This document shows, one piece after another, positions 23,001-38,000 of a stretch of 64,000 nt of DNA; position 1 is the first letter of the stretch; each line of letters begins with the position of its first letter. The DNA is taken from positions 1,626,001 to 1,690,000 of the forward strand of contig JAIGNY010001448.1 of the NCBI GenBank assembly GCA_020152595.1, given 5' to 3'. The position numbers and the translations under genes are program-made. The stretch comes from Chiridota heheva. Taxonomy: Eukaryota; Echinodermata; Holothuroidea; Apodida; Chiridotidae. The notes under the pieces are model-generated. The model worked only from the letters and a program-made list of their open reading frames with translations, was not told where the DNA came from and searched no databases.

Positions 23001-26000
23001 TACTCTTAGGACTGCAAGTTTGCATTAACAATTTAAGACTGTAAAGTCAGACTTCTGTAAAAATGGAAAATTATGATTTCAGGTGAAACTATCTTCGTGT
23101 TGCCATTTTGTTTATTTGGAATTATATAATCTAAGCAAATACATAATCTAGGTATCTACAAGCGTTTATGATGTCTATGACAAAAACTGATTGTATTCAT
23201 ATTTGGTGAATGTAAATGGTTTCAAACTTTGATAAAATTTGATTTTGTGCTTTAAGAATAACAATGAAATCGCTATCAAGCTCCCTCTGAAACTGAGAAT
23301 CAATTACTCACCCACGGTACTAGATAAGTTGTAAGGGAGGTAGCCTTCATACAAACATGTGAATCTGGCCATGAAATTGCTGAATAAACTGTAAATATGA
23401 CACACCGGAGAAGCTCCTAAAAGCAAAAAAACACAAAATTAGCTACTTCTCTTAAAAGAGAGTGTCAACAAATTCAGATTGCTCTATTTTAATCTGAAGT
23501 CAATTTACACAGTGAGACTTAGAAGTATACCTCATAAGAAATAAATTGGATAGTTAGTTTACCCCATAAAGCGTAGCGGGGATATTTACCAGAGTTATAC
23601 TACCTTCAATGCTATAAATATCGCGTTAGAATTCAGGTCATTCGACCAGATTGCATATTTACAGCATGGAAGGTAAGGTATGTCCTGAAGTAAATTTAAA
23701 TCTTAGTCTCTTGACTAATTATACCTGGAATTTGATAAGCAAGCAGTTTTCAAGCAATTAAGTTTTATACTAAAACACCCTGCACTTCAAATATTTAAGC
23801 ATGCATGCATTTATTCATACTCTGCTTACATACATCAGATAAGTACTAAAAAACATTGCAAAACAGGTCCATGAGATGGGTACCAACCCAACTGAATGCA
23901 GTGCACCAGTTTGCTTTACGAGGTCAAAAGAGAAAATTGCAACCAACGACACAGAAATAAACATATTAAGGTGGTTCACACTCAGAAAGATCTCAAGGTT
24001 GTACGTATATCCTGCAAATAGCACATGTGAGTATCCTGCACAAATGTAATCAAATCCAGCTTTTGGTTCATTTGCCCATGTCTACACCCTACAAATCAAT
24101 ATTTGTGTAATTCCTTTATGGAAAGGTACAAATAATTACTTGTTTAGTAAAAAAAAATTACTTACTTTCTACTGAAAAGTTTCAAGGTTTTAATATAAAT
24201 TCTTATCCAACCACCTCAATACTGCATATATCAAACACTGAAAGTAAAGATACCCATTCACGATAACACTTTCCATGCCACCTGGCCATAAGTTTATTGA
24301 TATAAAGGACAAGACTTGTCTTATCTAAGACCTTTTGCTAACATTGATTCTCATGGACACACACTCATCAACAAGCATTCTATCGCAAAAGAAGTTACTG
24401 AAAGCATGAACAAGAAGTACCCAATCAGCGAGGATACACTCTCCCAGCTCCCCAATCTCGTCCGTGTCCACTTTGTGCACCCTCTCCCTTCCTTCCATCT
24501 CTTCTTCATCCATTCTTCCCATGGATGGATCAATGTCCTTTTTCTTCAAGCACAGTCCTAAAACACAAACAAAGTAGATGCCTTCAAAATGTCTCCATTA
24601 TGTGTACAATAACACTTTCATAGCTTTATGCATCATTAGTTTCCGCCACTCAGAGATTAGTTCATACTATAGGCAGCAATACTAGCATTTCACAACATTG
24701 AATATTTCATACGAATTATCAGCATGATTCAACAAACTCCAGATTAAACAAATGAGGTTCTGACTATCGAATATATATATAATCATATCAGCAGCTATAA
24801 GATTTGACGTTAAAAATGTTGCTTTAAAATAAAATTGCCTAAAAACGTTTTTGAGTTCTGCATTTCGCAGTCAAAGTTCTCACCAACTATTCTTATTCTT
24901 TAAACCAATGCTTATGATCATGATACGATGCATGAGTGACTTACGTATCAGCTCCATGTAATCTCGTGTAATGAGCCTGAGAAGATGATCGGCCAAGATT
25001 TCTTGAGATTCAGAATTGTCACCATCCTCAATATCACTGATATAAGAAAACACATGAGAAGGAGAAATTAGGTCATTTAACAGTTTCAATCCTTTGTTAT
25101 ATATAAAAGAATTTAACAGTTTACACCTAAATACTGTGAAACTAAAGAAATTTATCTGGCAAGTGAAGGTGTCACATGAAAATACCATGAAACAATTTGG
25201 ATATTAAAAACATTGATATTTTCTTTACAATTGTTTGATGCAAAAATAGATGGGGATAGTGCTAAACAGCTATTGTAATTTGCTTTGGATTTAAACCTTC
25301 CTCTGTATATGGCTCAGAAACAGCCTCTTGCTTGTAAAGAACCATCAGTTTCTCAGAACAAGCTGTTCTCATCATAGCCAGTCATCATCCCTACCGTACC
25401 CCAGGATTAGCTGGGAACCAGCATTGACACAGATCTAATCATAAACACTAGGGTGAACAGTTGACATGTAAACCTGAAACCTGCAGCTCCTACTCCCCAT
25501 TCAGCTGTTGAGAAAAGTGACAATGGATAAATGGCACACACCGTCCTTCGGAGAGGAAGTTAAGCTGTCATTTCAATGGAAAGAGAGTCACCCCTGCCTG
25601 GTTCTCTGAACACTATTCGAGAAGAGAAGCGTAAAAATGCGGTGTTCATTCACTTTTCCTTTCAAGTACTAAGTTCATATGCGCCCATAGGCAGCCGGAG
25701 AACTAGTCTGTTAGTTGTAGAAGTAGAATGCATTTAAATAGTTCTTTAAAAACTAGAAAATGTGCCATATAAATTCCATATTTCATATCATATCATGTAA
25801 GTTGTCCACTAAGTACATTAAATCAAGGAGTAGCAAGCATATGCTCAAAACAAAATATAAAAATACTTATTTCCTCCAAACTAGATGCAAACGAAAATAG
25901 CAATACTTTTTACATCTATCCTTTCATATTAGGTCTTTCTATCAACAACACAGCTCTTCATAAAATGTCATTGTTTAGATGTTTGCATTGGTAGTAGTTG

Positions 26001-29000
26001 ACTTATTGATTTTTACTGCTTAAATCACGTTCCAAAGCAATTCAACATTTTCATCCATTCCAATACTTCAGGATTACGTTCATCTCAGAAAATACTCTGT
26101 AAGCAAATAATTATTGAATCCGGGTCATTTATTTCCCTCATAAGTCGGATATAACAAAATTGAATGAATTGCAACTCTGGATCTACAGACTTACTTGGTA
26201 GCAAGCTTCTGTGACACCATTTCCCACTCCTGGCTCAGCCTGTGCAGCATGAAGGAGCAAAACTTTGACAAAAGTGGCACCAACAACGTTTTATATTGGT
26301 CGGATGGACAGAACTGCACCATTGATTTTAATACAACACGTGACAGGAAAATATGTTAAGGCACTTAACTGCAAAAGCTTTTCATAAGTTTCCTAGAAAC
26401 AAAGGGGCACTTATTTCTAACAAGTGCACTGTTTGGAACTTTTGAGACTGTAATACTTCATGTCAAAAGTTCATTGCCCTATGGAGTATGCATAATGTTG
26501 CTAAGCTGCAAAACCAAATAAAGTGGTGGCAAAACATGTTGGTATCTTATTCCATTTAGAAATATTGCAATTCACATATTCCCACTAGGTGACTGGTGCA
26601 GTAAGACTAATTTAACTGTGTGATGTCGTAGTTGCACTTCCAAGACAATCTCTATGTTATTGTTTAAAAATTCATGACCTCATTCTAAAATATTAGAAAA
26701 CATTTTATTTTTAATAACTGAGATGTGCGTTGGAGAGGGGGGGGGGGGGGGGCAAGTGTACAAGAACATGTTATGGCCATCTGTTCCAGTGTTTAATATT
26801 CATCGCAAGAGAAAATGAAAATTTGTTTCCAAAGAAATACATAACAAATGTCTTGGAAGCTATAGGTATGACAGCACACCAGGTGGAAATCTTTGAAATA
26901 TAACAACTCCAGACCTTCATTAGCTCAATAAACACAAGTCAATATTTCTTCTGTGTAAGGATCAAAAAGATCTTGGCAAAGATACAATCAAATAATGTAT
27001 CTTTCACTGGCAACAGATTTGATCACAAATCACTTGAAAATTAACAGCAACAACATGCAATTTTTACCAGAGCTCAGGAACTCTTTCATGTGCATCATAA
27101 GTTTGTATGATTTTATTTCAATGCAAATGCATATTTGGAGACTATGGCTCAGAAACAGCCTCAGGCTTGTAAAGAACCATCAGTTTCTCAGAACAAGCTG
27201 TTCTCATCATGGCCAGTCATTTTCCCTACACCCCAGGATCAGCTGGGAACCAGCATAAAAACAGAAAACTCACTAACACAATGTACACTAGGGAATACAG
27301 TTTACAATTACAAGAAGCAATTTCAAATTATATAAAATTGTACCTCTTCTGGTGTTTGTTGTCCACTAGGTGAATGAATGGTCATTTACCACAGTCATTA
27401 TACTGCACTTGTTATGAAAGAGAGATTAGGCTTTTTCCCGTCGCCATTTTAAAAAAATGCATTGAAACATTATGCGAACAAGGAGATAGGGTGAGGAAAA
27501 TCAAGCAAATTATTACTAAAAATTCATATTGAGGACAAAACTGCACACAAGTTATATACCACAAAACTAACCAAATGTCAGTTTTTATCCTAAAAATAGT
27601 ACCCTATTGTTAAAAATAAATTATGGAAAACAACCTTATTTTTGAAAAGGATATGAATTACATTCCGAAGTTTGAAGTTGGGCAGAAATTCTACGTTGTT
27701 AAAAACTGACTTCATGAGGTGGTCAAAAAGACCAGGTGAGTTGTAAAATTCTGCACCGATGTTCTGACAAGCACTAGCCAGAATGTGACAACTGAAAAAC
27801 AGAACATGGAGAAAAATAGCATCAAGTGACCTTTATCCCACAGCAGCATCAATTGACCTTTATAATACACGTTATTTGTTCTGTATCAGCATAAAACTGA
27901 TCTTTGCAAAGATGACAGAGTGAAATAGCGTATACATTTCTGGCAGCAGATTTGATCACAAATCATTTAATGTTAAACAGCAATCATTTGCAATTTTCAC
28001 CACACCGAAGTTTAAAGCTCAGTCAGGAACTCTTTCATGTGCATCATAAGTTTGTATGATTTTATTTCAATGCAAATGCATACTTGGAGACTATGGCTCA
28101 GAAACAGCCTCAGGCTTGTAAAGAACCATCAGTTTCTCAGAACAAGCTGTTCTCATCATAGCCAGTCACCATCCCTACCATACCCCAGGATCAGCTGGGA
28201 ACCAGCATTGACACAGAACTAATCACCAACACAGTGAATACTCAGGTAAACAGGTAACATGAAATGATTTCTAACTATATGAGATGTTCCTATTTGGTGT
28301 TTGTTGTCACCTAAGTACATCACATATCTAGGAATATAAAAAGATTGTTCATATCATGGTCATTTACCACAAACTCCAAGAAAACTTATCAATACTTCTT
28401 ACACCAATCTTCTCATACATGGTCTTTCTATCAATCTATCAACACAGCTCTCCATACAGTGTCATTGGTTGGTTGTTTACAAAGCTATTGGCAACTTCTT
28501 AGCAAATATTTTGTTAATGCGAGCTAAAACAAGAGGGTAAACTAGTTTTACTTCTTGACTTCATATTCCAATTTAAACATTTTCATTTGTTTCAGCTTGA
28601 AAGGATTACGTTTCCACCACATGAGAAAATTATTTATGAAAATCTGGCTGGTTTGTCTATCATGGTTTGAATAAATAAATTTAACAGAATAACAAATAAA
28701 GACTCACCAATGATCATGGATGGTTTGTAAAAAACTTTGTGTCTTTTCTGCCATTGGTCGATTTGCTGGCAACTCATACGAGTCTGAAAGACTGGAATGA
28801 GTACCTGCAACATATGTGGAAAGAATGACAAAAATTAAATACAAAGCAAAGACTTCACAAACAAAATAGGATACCCATCTTGGGAAGAAGGAAACTTTTT
28901 ATGTTCACTTTTTGAATTATTATAAAATGAATGAGAAAAAAAAAAAAAAAAACCTGATTGTTAAGGATTAAATGTGGGAATGATCAGTTTGTTGTTTGCT

Positions 29001-32000
29001 GAGGTTTAATGGCACTGCAACAGTCAGGGTCAAATGTGCCAAGAGGGTATTAGAAAATCATGGTACTAGAATAAAGACAGAGTAAAGAAAAGGGTTTTAT
29101 GCAGGGAATGAGCATTGAGCGCAGGAGAAAGGACGGTAAGGAGAGGAAGATGAAGAATGGTAACAGAAACAAAAGATTCAGTTTGATAATCTTCATCACA
29201 TCAAACTACACACCATGTTCATATAAATCACACAGGATAAAATACGTAATGACAACTGATAAACTAATACAATAAATTATAATCTTTCGACATAATTTTT
29301 TAAGTCATAAAAGATAAGACTAATTCAATTCTCACCAAGAATTGCATGCTTCTCCATTATGGGAATCTCAAATGCCTTTTGGTACTCTGGACAGACTTTA
29401 GCTTGAAGAGGTGGGGTCCATATTGTATTCAGCGTACTGCAAACAAAAAGACACACAAAATATTTGTCGAAAGTTAATCATGCTCAACAATCAATTGTAC
29501 AAATTAAACAGCTCACCTGGAAAACTTCAAAGTTATGTGTTTGTTTGTTTGTTTGATAAGGGCTTAACGGAACCACGACAACGAGGGTCAAATTGTGCCT
29601 GAGAGGTGAGATCATTCTAAAGGTAGGAAGGAAAGGAAACAAGGGGAGAATGAGAGAAATTCAAGAACAAAAGGTCAAAAACCTGTTATTGAGAAGGAAG
29701 GTGCATGGTTGAAACAAAAACAAAGTAGAGAGGGGGTGGAAGAGGAGAATTAAAAATGGTTGTAAAGGGAGGCATGATGAAGTAAGGGATATTTTTATCC
29801 GGAGGATTTTTCTGTAAGAACTTAGCAATTGAGTTGTGGGGAGCGAGGGAAGCTCTGGGAAGGTTGTACAGGGGGCAAGCAAGGAGAACGTGATGGATTG
29901 TGAGGGTGCAATGGCAATTATTGCAGAGGGTTTGGGGCGAGCCAATAAGGAGGTGGGAGTGAGTAAGGTGGGTGTGACCAATTCTAAGACGGGTAATATG
30001 AACGTCGATATGAGAGAGGTTGTTGATGGTGGATTTGATCGGAATTGTGGGCTGGATGACATGGAGTTTGTTATCAATTTGGGAGTTCCATGAGGTTTGC
30101 CAGCGGTCACGAACAAGGGAAGCGATAAGCGGTTTGGTGTCAGAGAGGGTTTTGGGAAAAGGGGCAGGGAGGAGGTTTAGGGCAAGCTTAGCGGCTGCAT
30201 CAGCCATGGGATGCCAACAAGGCTGGGTATCCAGAAAAAAAGAATACTTTTCCTGCAGAGGGTGGGAGAAAGGAGTTTCTGGAGGAGGAGGTGGCATGAG
30301 AGGTTATTCCATTTAAAATTGAATAAAGAAGTAAGAACAGCCTTTGAGTCGGAGAAAATGGCAAAGTGGCTGAGCAGGGAGTACTCAATAAAGTTGAAGG
30401 GCAAGGAGAATGGCCTTAGCCTCGGCTGAAAAGATGGATGAGTAGTCGAAAGTCTGCTACTGAGGGTAATATCTTGGATGACGGCAGCAGCAGCTGTCTT
30501 GTTGCCTTCCTTGGAGCCATCAGTATACATAGAGGTGTAATTTGAGAGTTGGTTTTTGATTTGGTTGTGGAGATTGATGAAGAGGTTAGGGTTGGTTGGA
30601 GTTTTGTTATGAGTGGAGAGGCCCAGGTGGACAGAAGGGAGGGGGGTGGCCCAAGGAGAAAAAGTGGGCCAGGAGAAGGTGCAGAGAGTGGTGGGGTTAA
30701 GGCCAAGATGGAAGAGGTCTGATTTAATGCGTAAGCTAAAGGGAGGGGATAAAGTTTCAGTCCTATCAAAGAGGGTGGAGAAATTGGGGTACCTAAAGAG
30801 GTTGCAAACAGGGTTCTGGGTGTTGGTGAGGACTCTAAAAGCATAGGAGAGGCAAAGCTTTCTACATCTAAGTAGAAAGGGGGGTTCGTTGGCTTCAACA
30901 CGAAGGCTGGTGATTGGTGAGGTCCTGTAGGCACCTAGACAAAGCCTAAGGGCTTCATTTTGGATGGTGTTGATGTGGTTGAGGTATGAGTTGTGAGCAA
31001 CACAATTATGTGAACAACCATGTATAGTCATTGCAACACATTACATTATGGTCAAACCCTTCAGCAGAGCCTGATTGTCTGATTCTAATATGATAGATCA
31101 CTTGCTGGCGGTCATGGATTCACATCCTGTCCGGATATCACAAACTAACATAACAAGATTGATTATGGGCTTAGAAAGGTTAGTCACCCCATAAAAAGCC
31201 TAAACTAACACCACCACCACCACCAAAAAAAAAAAAATATATATATCAAAGACGCCCAGACTTAGTAAAGAACTTATCAACGTTGACTTTGAAATTGTGA
31301 ACAGAATTGGAGCTAACTACCCACTCAGGCAAACCATTCCACTCATTACCAACTCTTTGCGAAAAGTTAAAACGCCGAAAAACTATTCATAAGAACTCTT
31401 TGGTCAACTTCAAACTGTTACCAAGTGTCACATAAGGACACTTTCAAGGATTAAAACTTGCTGCCTTCATGCTGAGCAGGTGTAACACTACAAATTGATT
31501 TACAAGCTTAATGTGTGCCTGTATGGGGCAGTCTCTGAGGGTGCGGATTTATCCTTATTGCGTGAGCAGGGGTGGCAATGGTTCAAAAGCCTACATTAAA
31601 TGCATACTTAGAGACTATGGCTCAGAAACAGCCTCATGCTTGTAAAGAAGCATCAGTTTCTCAGAACAAGCTGTTCTCATCATGGCCATAGTCATCATCC
31701 CTACACCCCAGGATCAGCTAGTAACTATATAAAAATGTGTTCCTTTTCTGTCCACTAAGTACATCACAGAACAAGGGATATAAAGTATATTTTAAAAAAC
31801 AAACGGTCATTTACCATAAACTCCAATGAAGTTTAAATATTCATCCTTCTTACATCATCTTTTCATACATGGTATTTCCATTAACAACCTACAGTGTCAT
31901 TGATTAGTTGTTTACATTGCTGTAATTATCATTAATTTCTTCACAATATTCAGCTTCCATTATCTTTATAACATTTTCATGTTTACATACAAATAGGCTA

Positions 32001-35000
32001 AAAAGTATCTTATATATAGCATTTAGTCAAGTGACCATACCAGCACAAGAGCAGGACATGTTCAAGCATTGGCAAGATATGTGGCGCTGCGGGATTGGTC
32101 AGCACTGGCTTGCCATCTGAGTTGTACTTCACAAATCCCCCATTGGTTGCCTCCTGCACAAATGAAAACAAGGTCATCATAGGTAATCTACATATCAATG
32201 GTTCTTCTTTAATATTTGTTAACATTAAATATTCATCTTAATTTTCCACACTCCAGTATAGAGGGATTTCATTATGTGACTCAACTGGACTCCATTTTGC
32301 AGGGCAGCGGTGTTGTTGCGTTTTACCATCTTCACACGACCCAGTCACATCACACATACAACAAACATACTACATGCTAACCTACCAGTACCAATTCAGC
32401 GAATTTTACTAATTGCAATTTTTGTACGCTTCCGATTTTACATATCTTCCTTCAATCTTATATATTCACCAAGTATACAAAGAGTAATCTTTTACGTTAA
32501 CGCCAGCTAATTGTTTGCTATACTCAGACAAAGCCTACATACCTGATATAAAGTGCTCGCTACAAATCTAGTGTAAACCGTAGGTTAAAAGCCATCGTGT
32601 CATACAGCAGAAACCCACTGTGATCGCTGATCAGAATCAGATAAAAATCAAGGAAATGTCTTTTTATTCCCCCGCACACATCTATTAGTGCGACCAACGG
32701 CCAGCAAGATTCCGACATAATTATCTTACAAAGATAATCTTATATAACAACATGCAAACATATGTAACTCTGATTAAGTGTGCAGCAGACGACAAGTGTT
32801 TTTTTTCAGACAAAATGGCGATATAAACAAAGTCATGTGACCTCATGACGTCAGCCAAAACACCCTTATAGGCAAAACTATTTAATTACACCAACAAGAT
32901 AAAGCAAATGCTTTTAACTGAGTTAAAATTCAAATTGAAATCTCATTGAACAATGAGATGATTGTTTTATTCCATAGTTTGGGTGTAAGAGGATTAGAAT
33001 AAACTGACTGGTTCCCCTTTATGCAAAAATGGTTCTTCCTGTAACATCAAAGAAGTATATACTGTAGCCCATCAAAAATTGTATAAGATTCAGTACAATC
33101 AAAAACCGTCTTACTAATTTTCAAACATACTCTTACATTTCCACTTAACGGAGCACTAGACGAAAAGTGAGGGTCTATTTTTAGGGGGCCCCAAAAATTT
33201 AATGCTTATCTAGCACGCAACAGTATAGCAATTTTCTAGTTAATATGAATATTCGAGTGACCTTTGCCCTTAAGTCATTTGTTGGCTATGGAGGCAAAAA
33301 GTTTATGGATCTGTTGTGAATAATATGTAAATTTGCAAAACTAGGCACCCTCATTTTTCGGTCTAGTGCTCCTTTAAAACATTTAAATCATCAACTTCCA
33401 CATAATGAAAAATAATACCGTGAAATCACTTGGCCAACAGCTCCTTTTCATGACAGCAAGAACGTGTGTGAGACAAGTGGTGATATGAGCCCTATTGGCA
33501 CCAAGTGCCTCCTCCTGGGAGGGTGAAGTGGGGAATGCATCCAACCCGACGTGGTGCAAAAACGCCTCAGCTGGGAAGATCATGCTGTCAAAGAGAAGAT
33601 TGTAATGGTTTAATCTACTCACATGGACTTCATTCAGAAACCAGAACCAAAGGTTTTGTGGTTCCGATGTTTTTTCATATGCTGATCGATTTGCAAAATT
33701 TGTATTAACTGTCATGTCATTGCTTATCATGAAATATTTGTTTCATGACATTTATTTTTAAGTCACACCCACCATGCAGATCAATAAAAAATGTTGACAA
33801 CATTAGCATTTGCACAAAAATTAAAAACATTATTATAGCAAGTATGATACAAAAAAGTTGCTATTTATCCTATTTCAATAATTTTTCAGTAAGCCCGCCT
33901 TCACATTAATATTCTCATAACATCACTACCACAACATTAAAACATATGTACAGACCATGACACATCTGTGTACGACATATGGCATAAATCCGATATACTG
34001 TTCATTATTATAAGAAATATGAATAAAACAGACATGTGACTGGACTGTCAAAATAATTATTTCAAGATTTTTATATTAAGCCCCACACCTACTAATTAAT
34101 ATACATGGTATCACCACCAAAAACAATTAGAAAAATCTACAGACCATGGGCTATCTGTGTACCAAATATGACATGACTCCAGTTTACCATTCCTAAAATA
34201 CCGTGTTTACAAGCTCTTTTTTAACAAAATCATATAAGCCTTGCCCACTATGCATAAATTGAAATTCAATGTTTTCACATCATGAACATGTACACAGCAA
34301 CTAACATCATAATTATACCAAATATGAAAGAAAAGAGACAAGCGGTTGTTAAAATATGAACATTTCAAGATTTTAACATTATCCCCGCCTATTCATTAAT
34401 GTGCATGATATCACCACCAAAAACAATAGGGCACATCTATGGAACATGGGCTATCTGTGTACTAAATATGACATGAATCCCCTTTACCATTCTTGAGATC
34501 TGTGTTTACAAGTTCTTTTCAGTAAAATCATATTAAGCCTCGCCCACTATGCATATAATGGCTTTCAATGTTTTTACATCATTAACATAGACACATCAGC
34601 TAACATAAATATGCCAAATATGAAACAAAACAGACATGTGGTTGTTAAAATATGAACATTTCAAGAATTTTATATTAAGCCCCGCCTACTCATTAATATG
34701 CATGACATCACAATCACAAACAGTAGGGCACATCTACAGTCCATGGGCTATCTGTGTACTACATATGACATGAATCCAGTATATCGTTCTTGAGATGTTC
34801 TTATTCACAACATTCGAGACTCATTTCACCTCACCACATCTGAAGACATCTAACATACAAGGTTACGACATGTCTGAAGTATGGAGGCTGATGATTCAAT
34901 GATTAAACCATCAGTACTATGAACTTCAGCTTAAGACGTTCATCTTTGACCACAAAGGGAAACGGTGCAGGCCCCACAAACAAAGAATAAAACATTCAAG

Positions 35001-38000
35001 GTTTGTAAAACACAGCAAGGGATGACAGCCTTGTGCACCCTATCCATGGTCAGATCAAGTTAGGATTCTTTCTAGCAATTAATATTTAACACAAGAGTGC
35101 ATACAGTACATTGATGTTCACATTAAGTAACCAGACATTGCAAATGATACAAATCACCTCACCCCTAATAACATTCTTTCCAACCTCTGTTACACCTGCC
35201 ATCACACCCTCTGTTCCATATGCCATACCATGCTACTTCCCTCCCTACAGGAAATGATATACGAAAATCGAGATGCCATTTCACCACATGACCCATATGT
35301 AATCACACCTGCAATCATAACATCCAACCATATTACTTGCCACCCTGTCCCACATGCCATGGCTCCCTGTACCACATGCCATTCCACCCTGTCCCACATA
35401 CTATGGCTCCCTGTACCACATGCCATTCCACCCTGTCCCACATGCCATCCCTCCTTGTACCAAGTACCATCCCACATGATATTTCATGCTATCCCACCCT
35501 GTCCCACATAAAATCCAGATGCCTTCCATTACATATCATCCTATCCCAGATGCCATGTCACCCTGTCCCACATGACATGCCACCCTGTCCTCATGCCATC
35601 CAAGCCTGTCATAAATGCCATGACACCACCTTGTTTCACATGCCATGCCACCCTGTCCCACATGCCATCACCTTGTTTCACATGCCATGCCACCCTGTCC
35701 CACATGCCATCCCTTAATCCTAGATGACATGACATCCTATCCCATATTCCTTGGCACCCTGTCCCACATGTCACCCTGTCCCACATGTCACCCTGTCCCA
35801 CATGTCACCCTGTCCCACATGTCACCCTGTCCCACATGTCACCCTGTCCCACATGACACCCTGTCCCACATGTCACCCTGTCCTACATGTCACCCTGTCC
35901 CACATGTTACCCTGTCCCACATGTCACCCTGTCCCACATGTCACCCTGTCCCACATGTCACCCTGTCCCACATGTCACCCTGTCCCACATCTCACCTGTC
36001 CCACATCTCACCCTGTCTCATTTTTCATTCCATCCTGTCCCCCATGCCATCCCACCTGCATCCGAATTCCTACATCTACCAATCATTATGCCATCATCCA
36101 TCCGACATTCTTTCCTCCCATCCCATCACTTAAAACTATCAACCCGACATGCCCCATTCACCTGCTAAACCCCCTTCACTTGCCTCCGCCATTAATCTAC
36201 CATCATGCATTCACCTAACATCCTCCATTCCCCAGCATGCTCATTTCACCTTCCATCCCTGTTTCATCTATTTCCCCAACCCACATTTTGCTGTCCTCTA
36301 ATCTACCAAATATTCCCCAAATATACTCTCAACCAATTAATCATTCCAACTGTCAATATAACCTTCACTTACTCCATTGCAGCACAGCTCCCCCTCCCAT
36401 AACTTAAATCTGACACTCCCAGAAAATATGCTAAAAAAAAGGCCTGTGACACCCCTCCCTCCATGCTAACCTAAATCCCATTAGTTATACCTTCTGTCCT
36501 GCACATGCCATCCAACAATCCATCCAACCCTGTCTCACCTACCATCCCAAAACACTAATTAAGTCTCATCCTTGTAGCAAGTTACCCTATCAAACATGCT
36601 GTTCCTTCCTGTCTAGCATGCCAACCCACCCTGTCCATCATGCCGTCCCACCCTGTCACGCATGTGTCCATACTTTTTCACATGCCATCCCACCATATCC
36701 CACATGCCATTTCGTCTCACCTTGTCCTGCATGCTGTCACACATGCCATTTCATGCTGTCCCTACCATGCCACCCTATCCAACATGCCGTCCCACCTAAA
36801 ATCCATCCCACGCCACCCTATCCTACATGCCGTCCCACCCTGTTTAGCATGCCGACCCACCCTGTCAATCCCACCTTGTCCCACATGAGATCCCAGCCTG
36901 TCATAAATGCCATGACACTACCTTGTTTCACATGTCACGATTCCGTCCCACAAGCTATCCCACCCTTTCCTATATGCCATGACATCCTGTCCCACATTCC
37001 ATGTCCCGCATACCATTCACAAACACGCCCCATTCACCTACCATATGCCTATCACCATCCATTCACCTACTACCCCAACCCACCTTTGGCCATCCACTCA
37101 TCTACCAAATATACTCTTAATCAACTCATCATTCCAACCTTCACTATAACCTCCCTGATCTATATACCAAATCAGAATGAAAATTCAGTACAGATTAATT
37201 TGCAGATTATCATAAGTCTATAATGTATCCACTCTATTCATTTTTTGCTACTCATTCGCAAGATGCTTCATTATAAATTCCATTCAGTTGTCACATCTAT
37301 CATTTCACATCTATTATTCAACTTTTTTTCATCCCAGAACAAATCATTTAATTGCTGCTAGTTAAGTCTGGAATGCACTTGTTCTCCTTTATATAAATTT
37401 CTTTGCATGAAAATTGTTGGAATTCCTTTCCTAGGACAGCAATATTTGTTCCATAGTAGCTGAACAATACATGAAGCCGGACAGACAATAGATGGTGACG
37501 GACGGTAAAGATGTTATATCCCCTCTTCAAGAACTTTGTTGGCGAGGGAATACAAATTTCATTCAAGAAAGAGTAAACCTATTTTCTAATCAGATCTTCA
37601 TGAAATTATTTTACTCTCAATAAAGCAAAATAAATCAAATAAAATTCTTAACGTTACATATAGATGAACACAAGCTGCTGCCATTTCTGGGGTAGTTTCA
37701 TTGAATCATATCATAAAATCATATATATAATTGCTGTCTCTCAGAGGTAATATTCTAACACTGCTGACTTGAGTATCTTCAGGTTTCTGGACTGGTAGAG
37801 CTTTTTACCCAGTTGAAAAAGCATTAACTTCTGAACAGAACAGTCTTTAAATGGTCACAATAAACTTATAGTTCGTAAAAAAAACATCTGTAAAAGTGTT
37901 CAGCATATGCACAAGTGATATGAACAGGAATACAGCTTAAAAATTTGTAATGTGATTCTTTATATTTCTTTTCCAAATTGTGTTCTACTGCTAAATCTGG

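Larger units (their letters stand above)
26340..27654 (-). other. XPO5: U12-type AT-AC intron candidate of XPO5
   Basis: On the gene strand the intron begins ATATCCTTTTC and ends CCTTAACATATTTTCCTGTCAC. ATATCCTTT is the consensus minor-spliceosome donor, CCTTAAC (26355-26361) the consensus branch site about 14 nt from the 3' end, and AC the matching acceptor. No canonical GT-AG pair here restores the conserved LRNVI|RVVLKSM alignment. Confidence 0.85.

Noticed and set aside
26340..27654. GT-AG splicing using AAT|GTAATT before the AT-AC donor
   Set aside because: It would need an AG acceptor before exon 19. The only upstream AG (GCAG before TTAAGTGCC) leads into a stop in the conserved frame, while the AT-AC junction fits phase and alignment.
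35645..37223. Open frames of 90-200 codons rich in CPTCHPVPH
   Set aside because: They are translations of the TCACCCTGTCCCACATG array and its degenerate flank.
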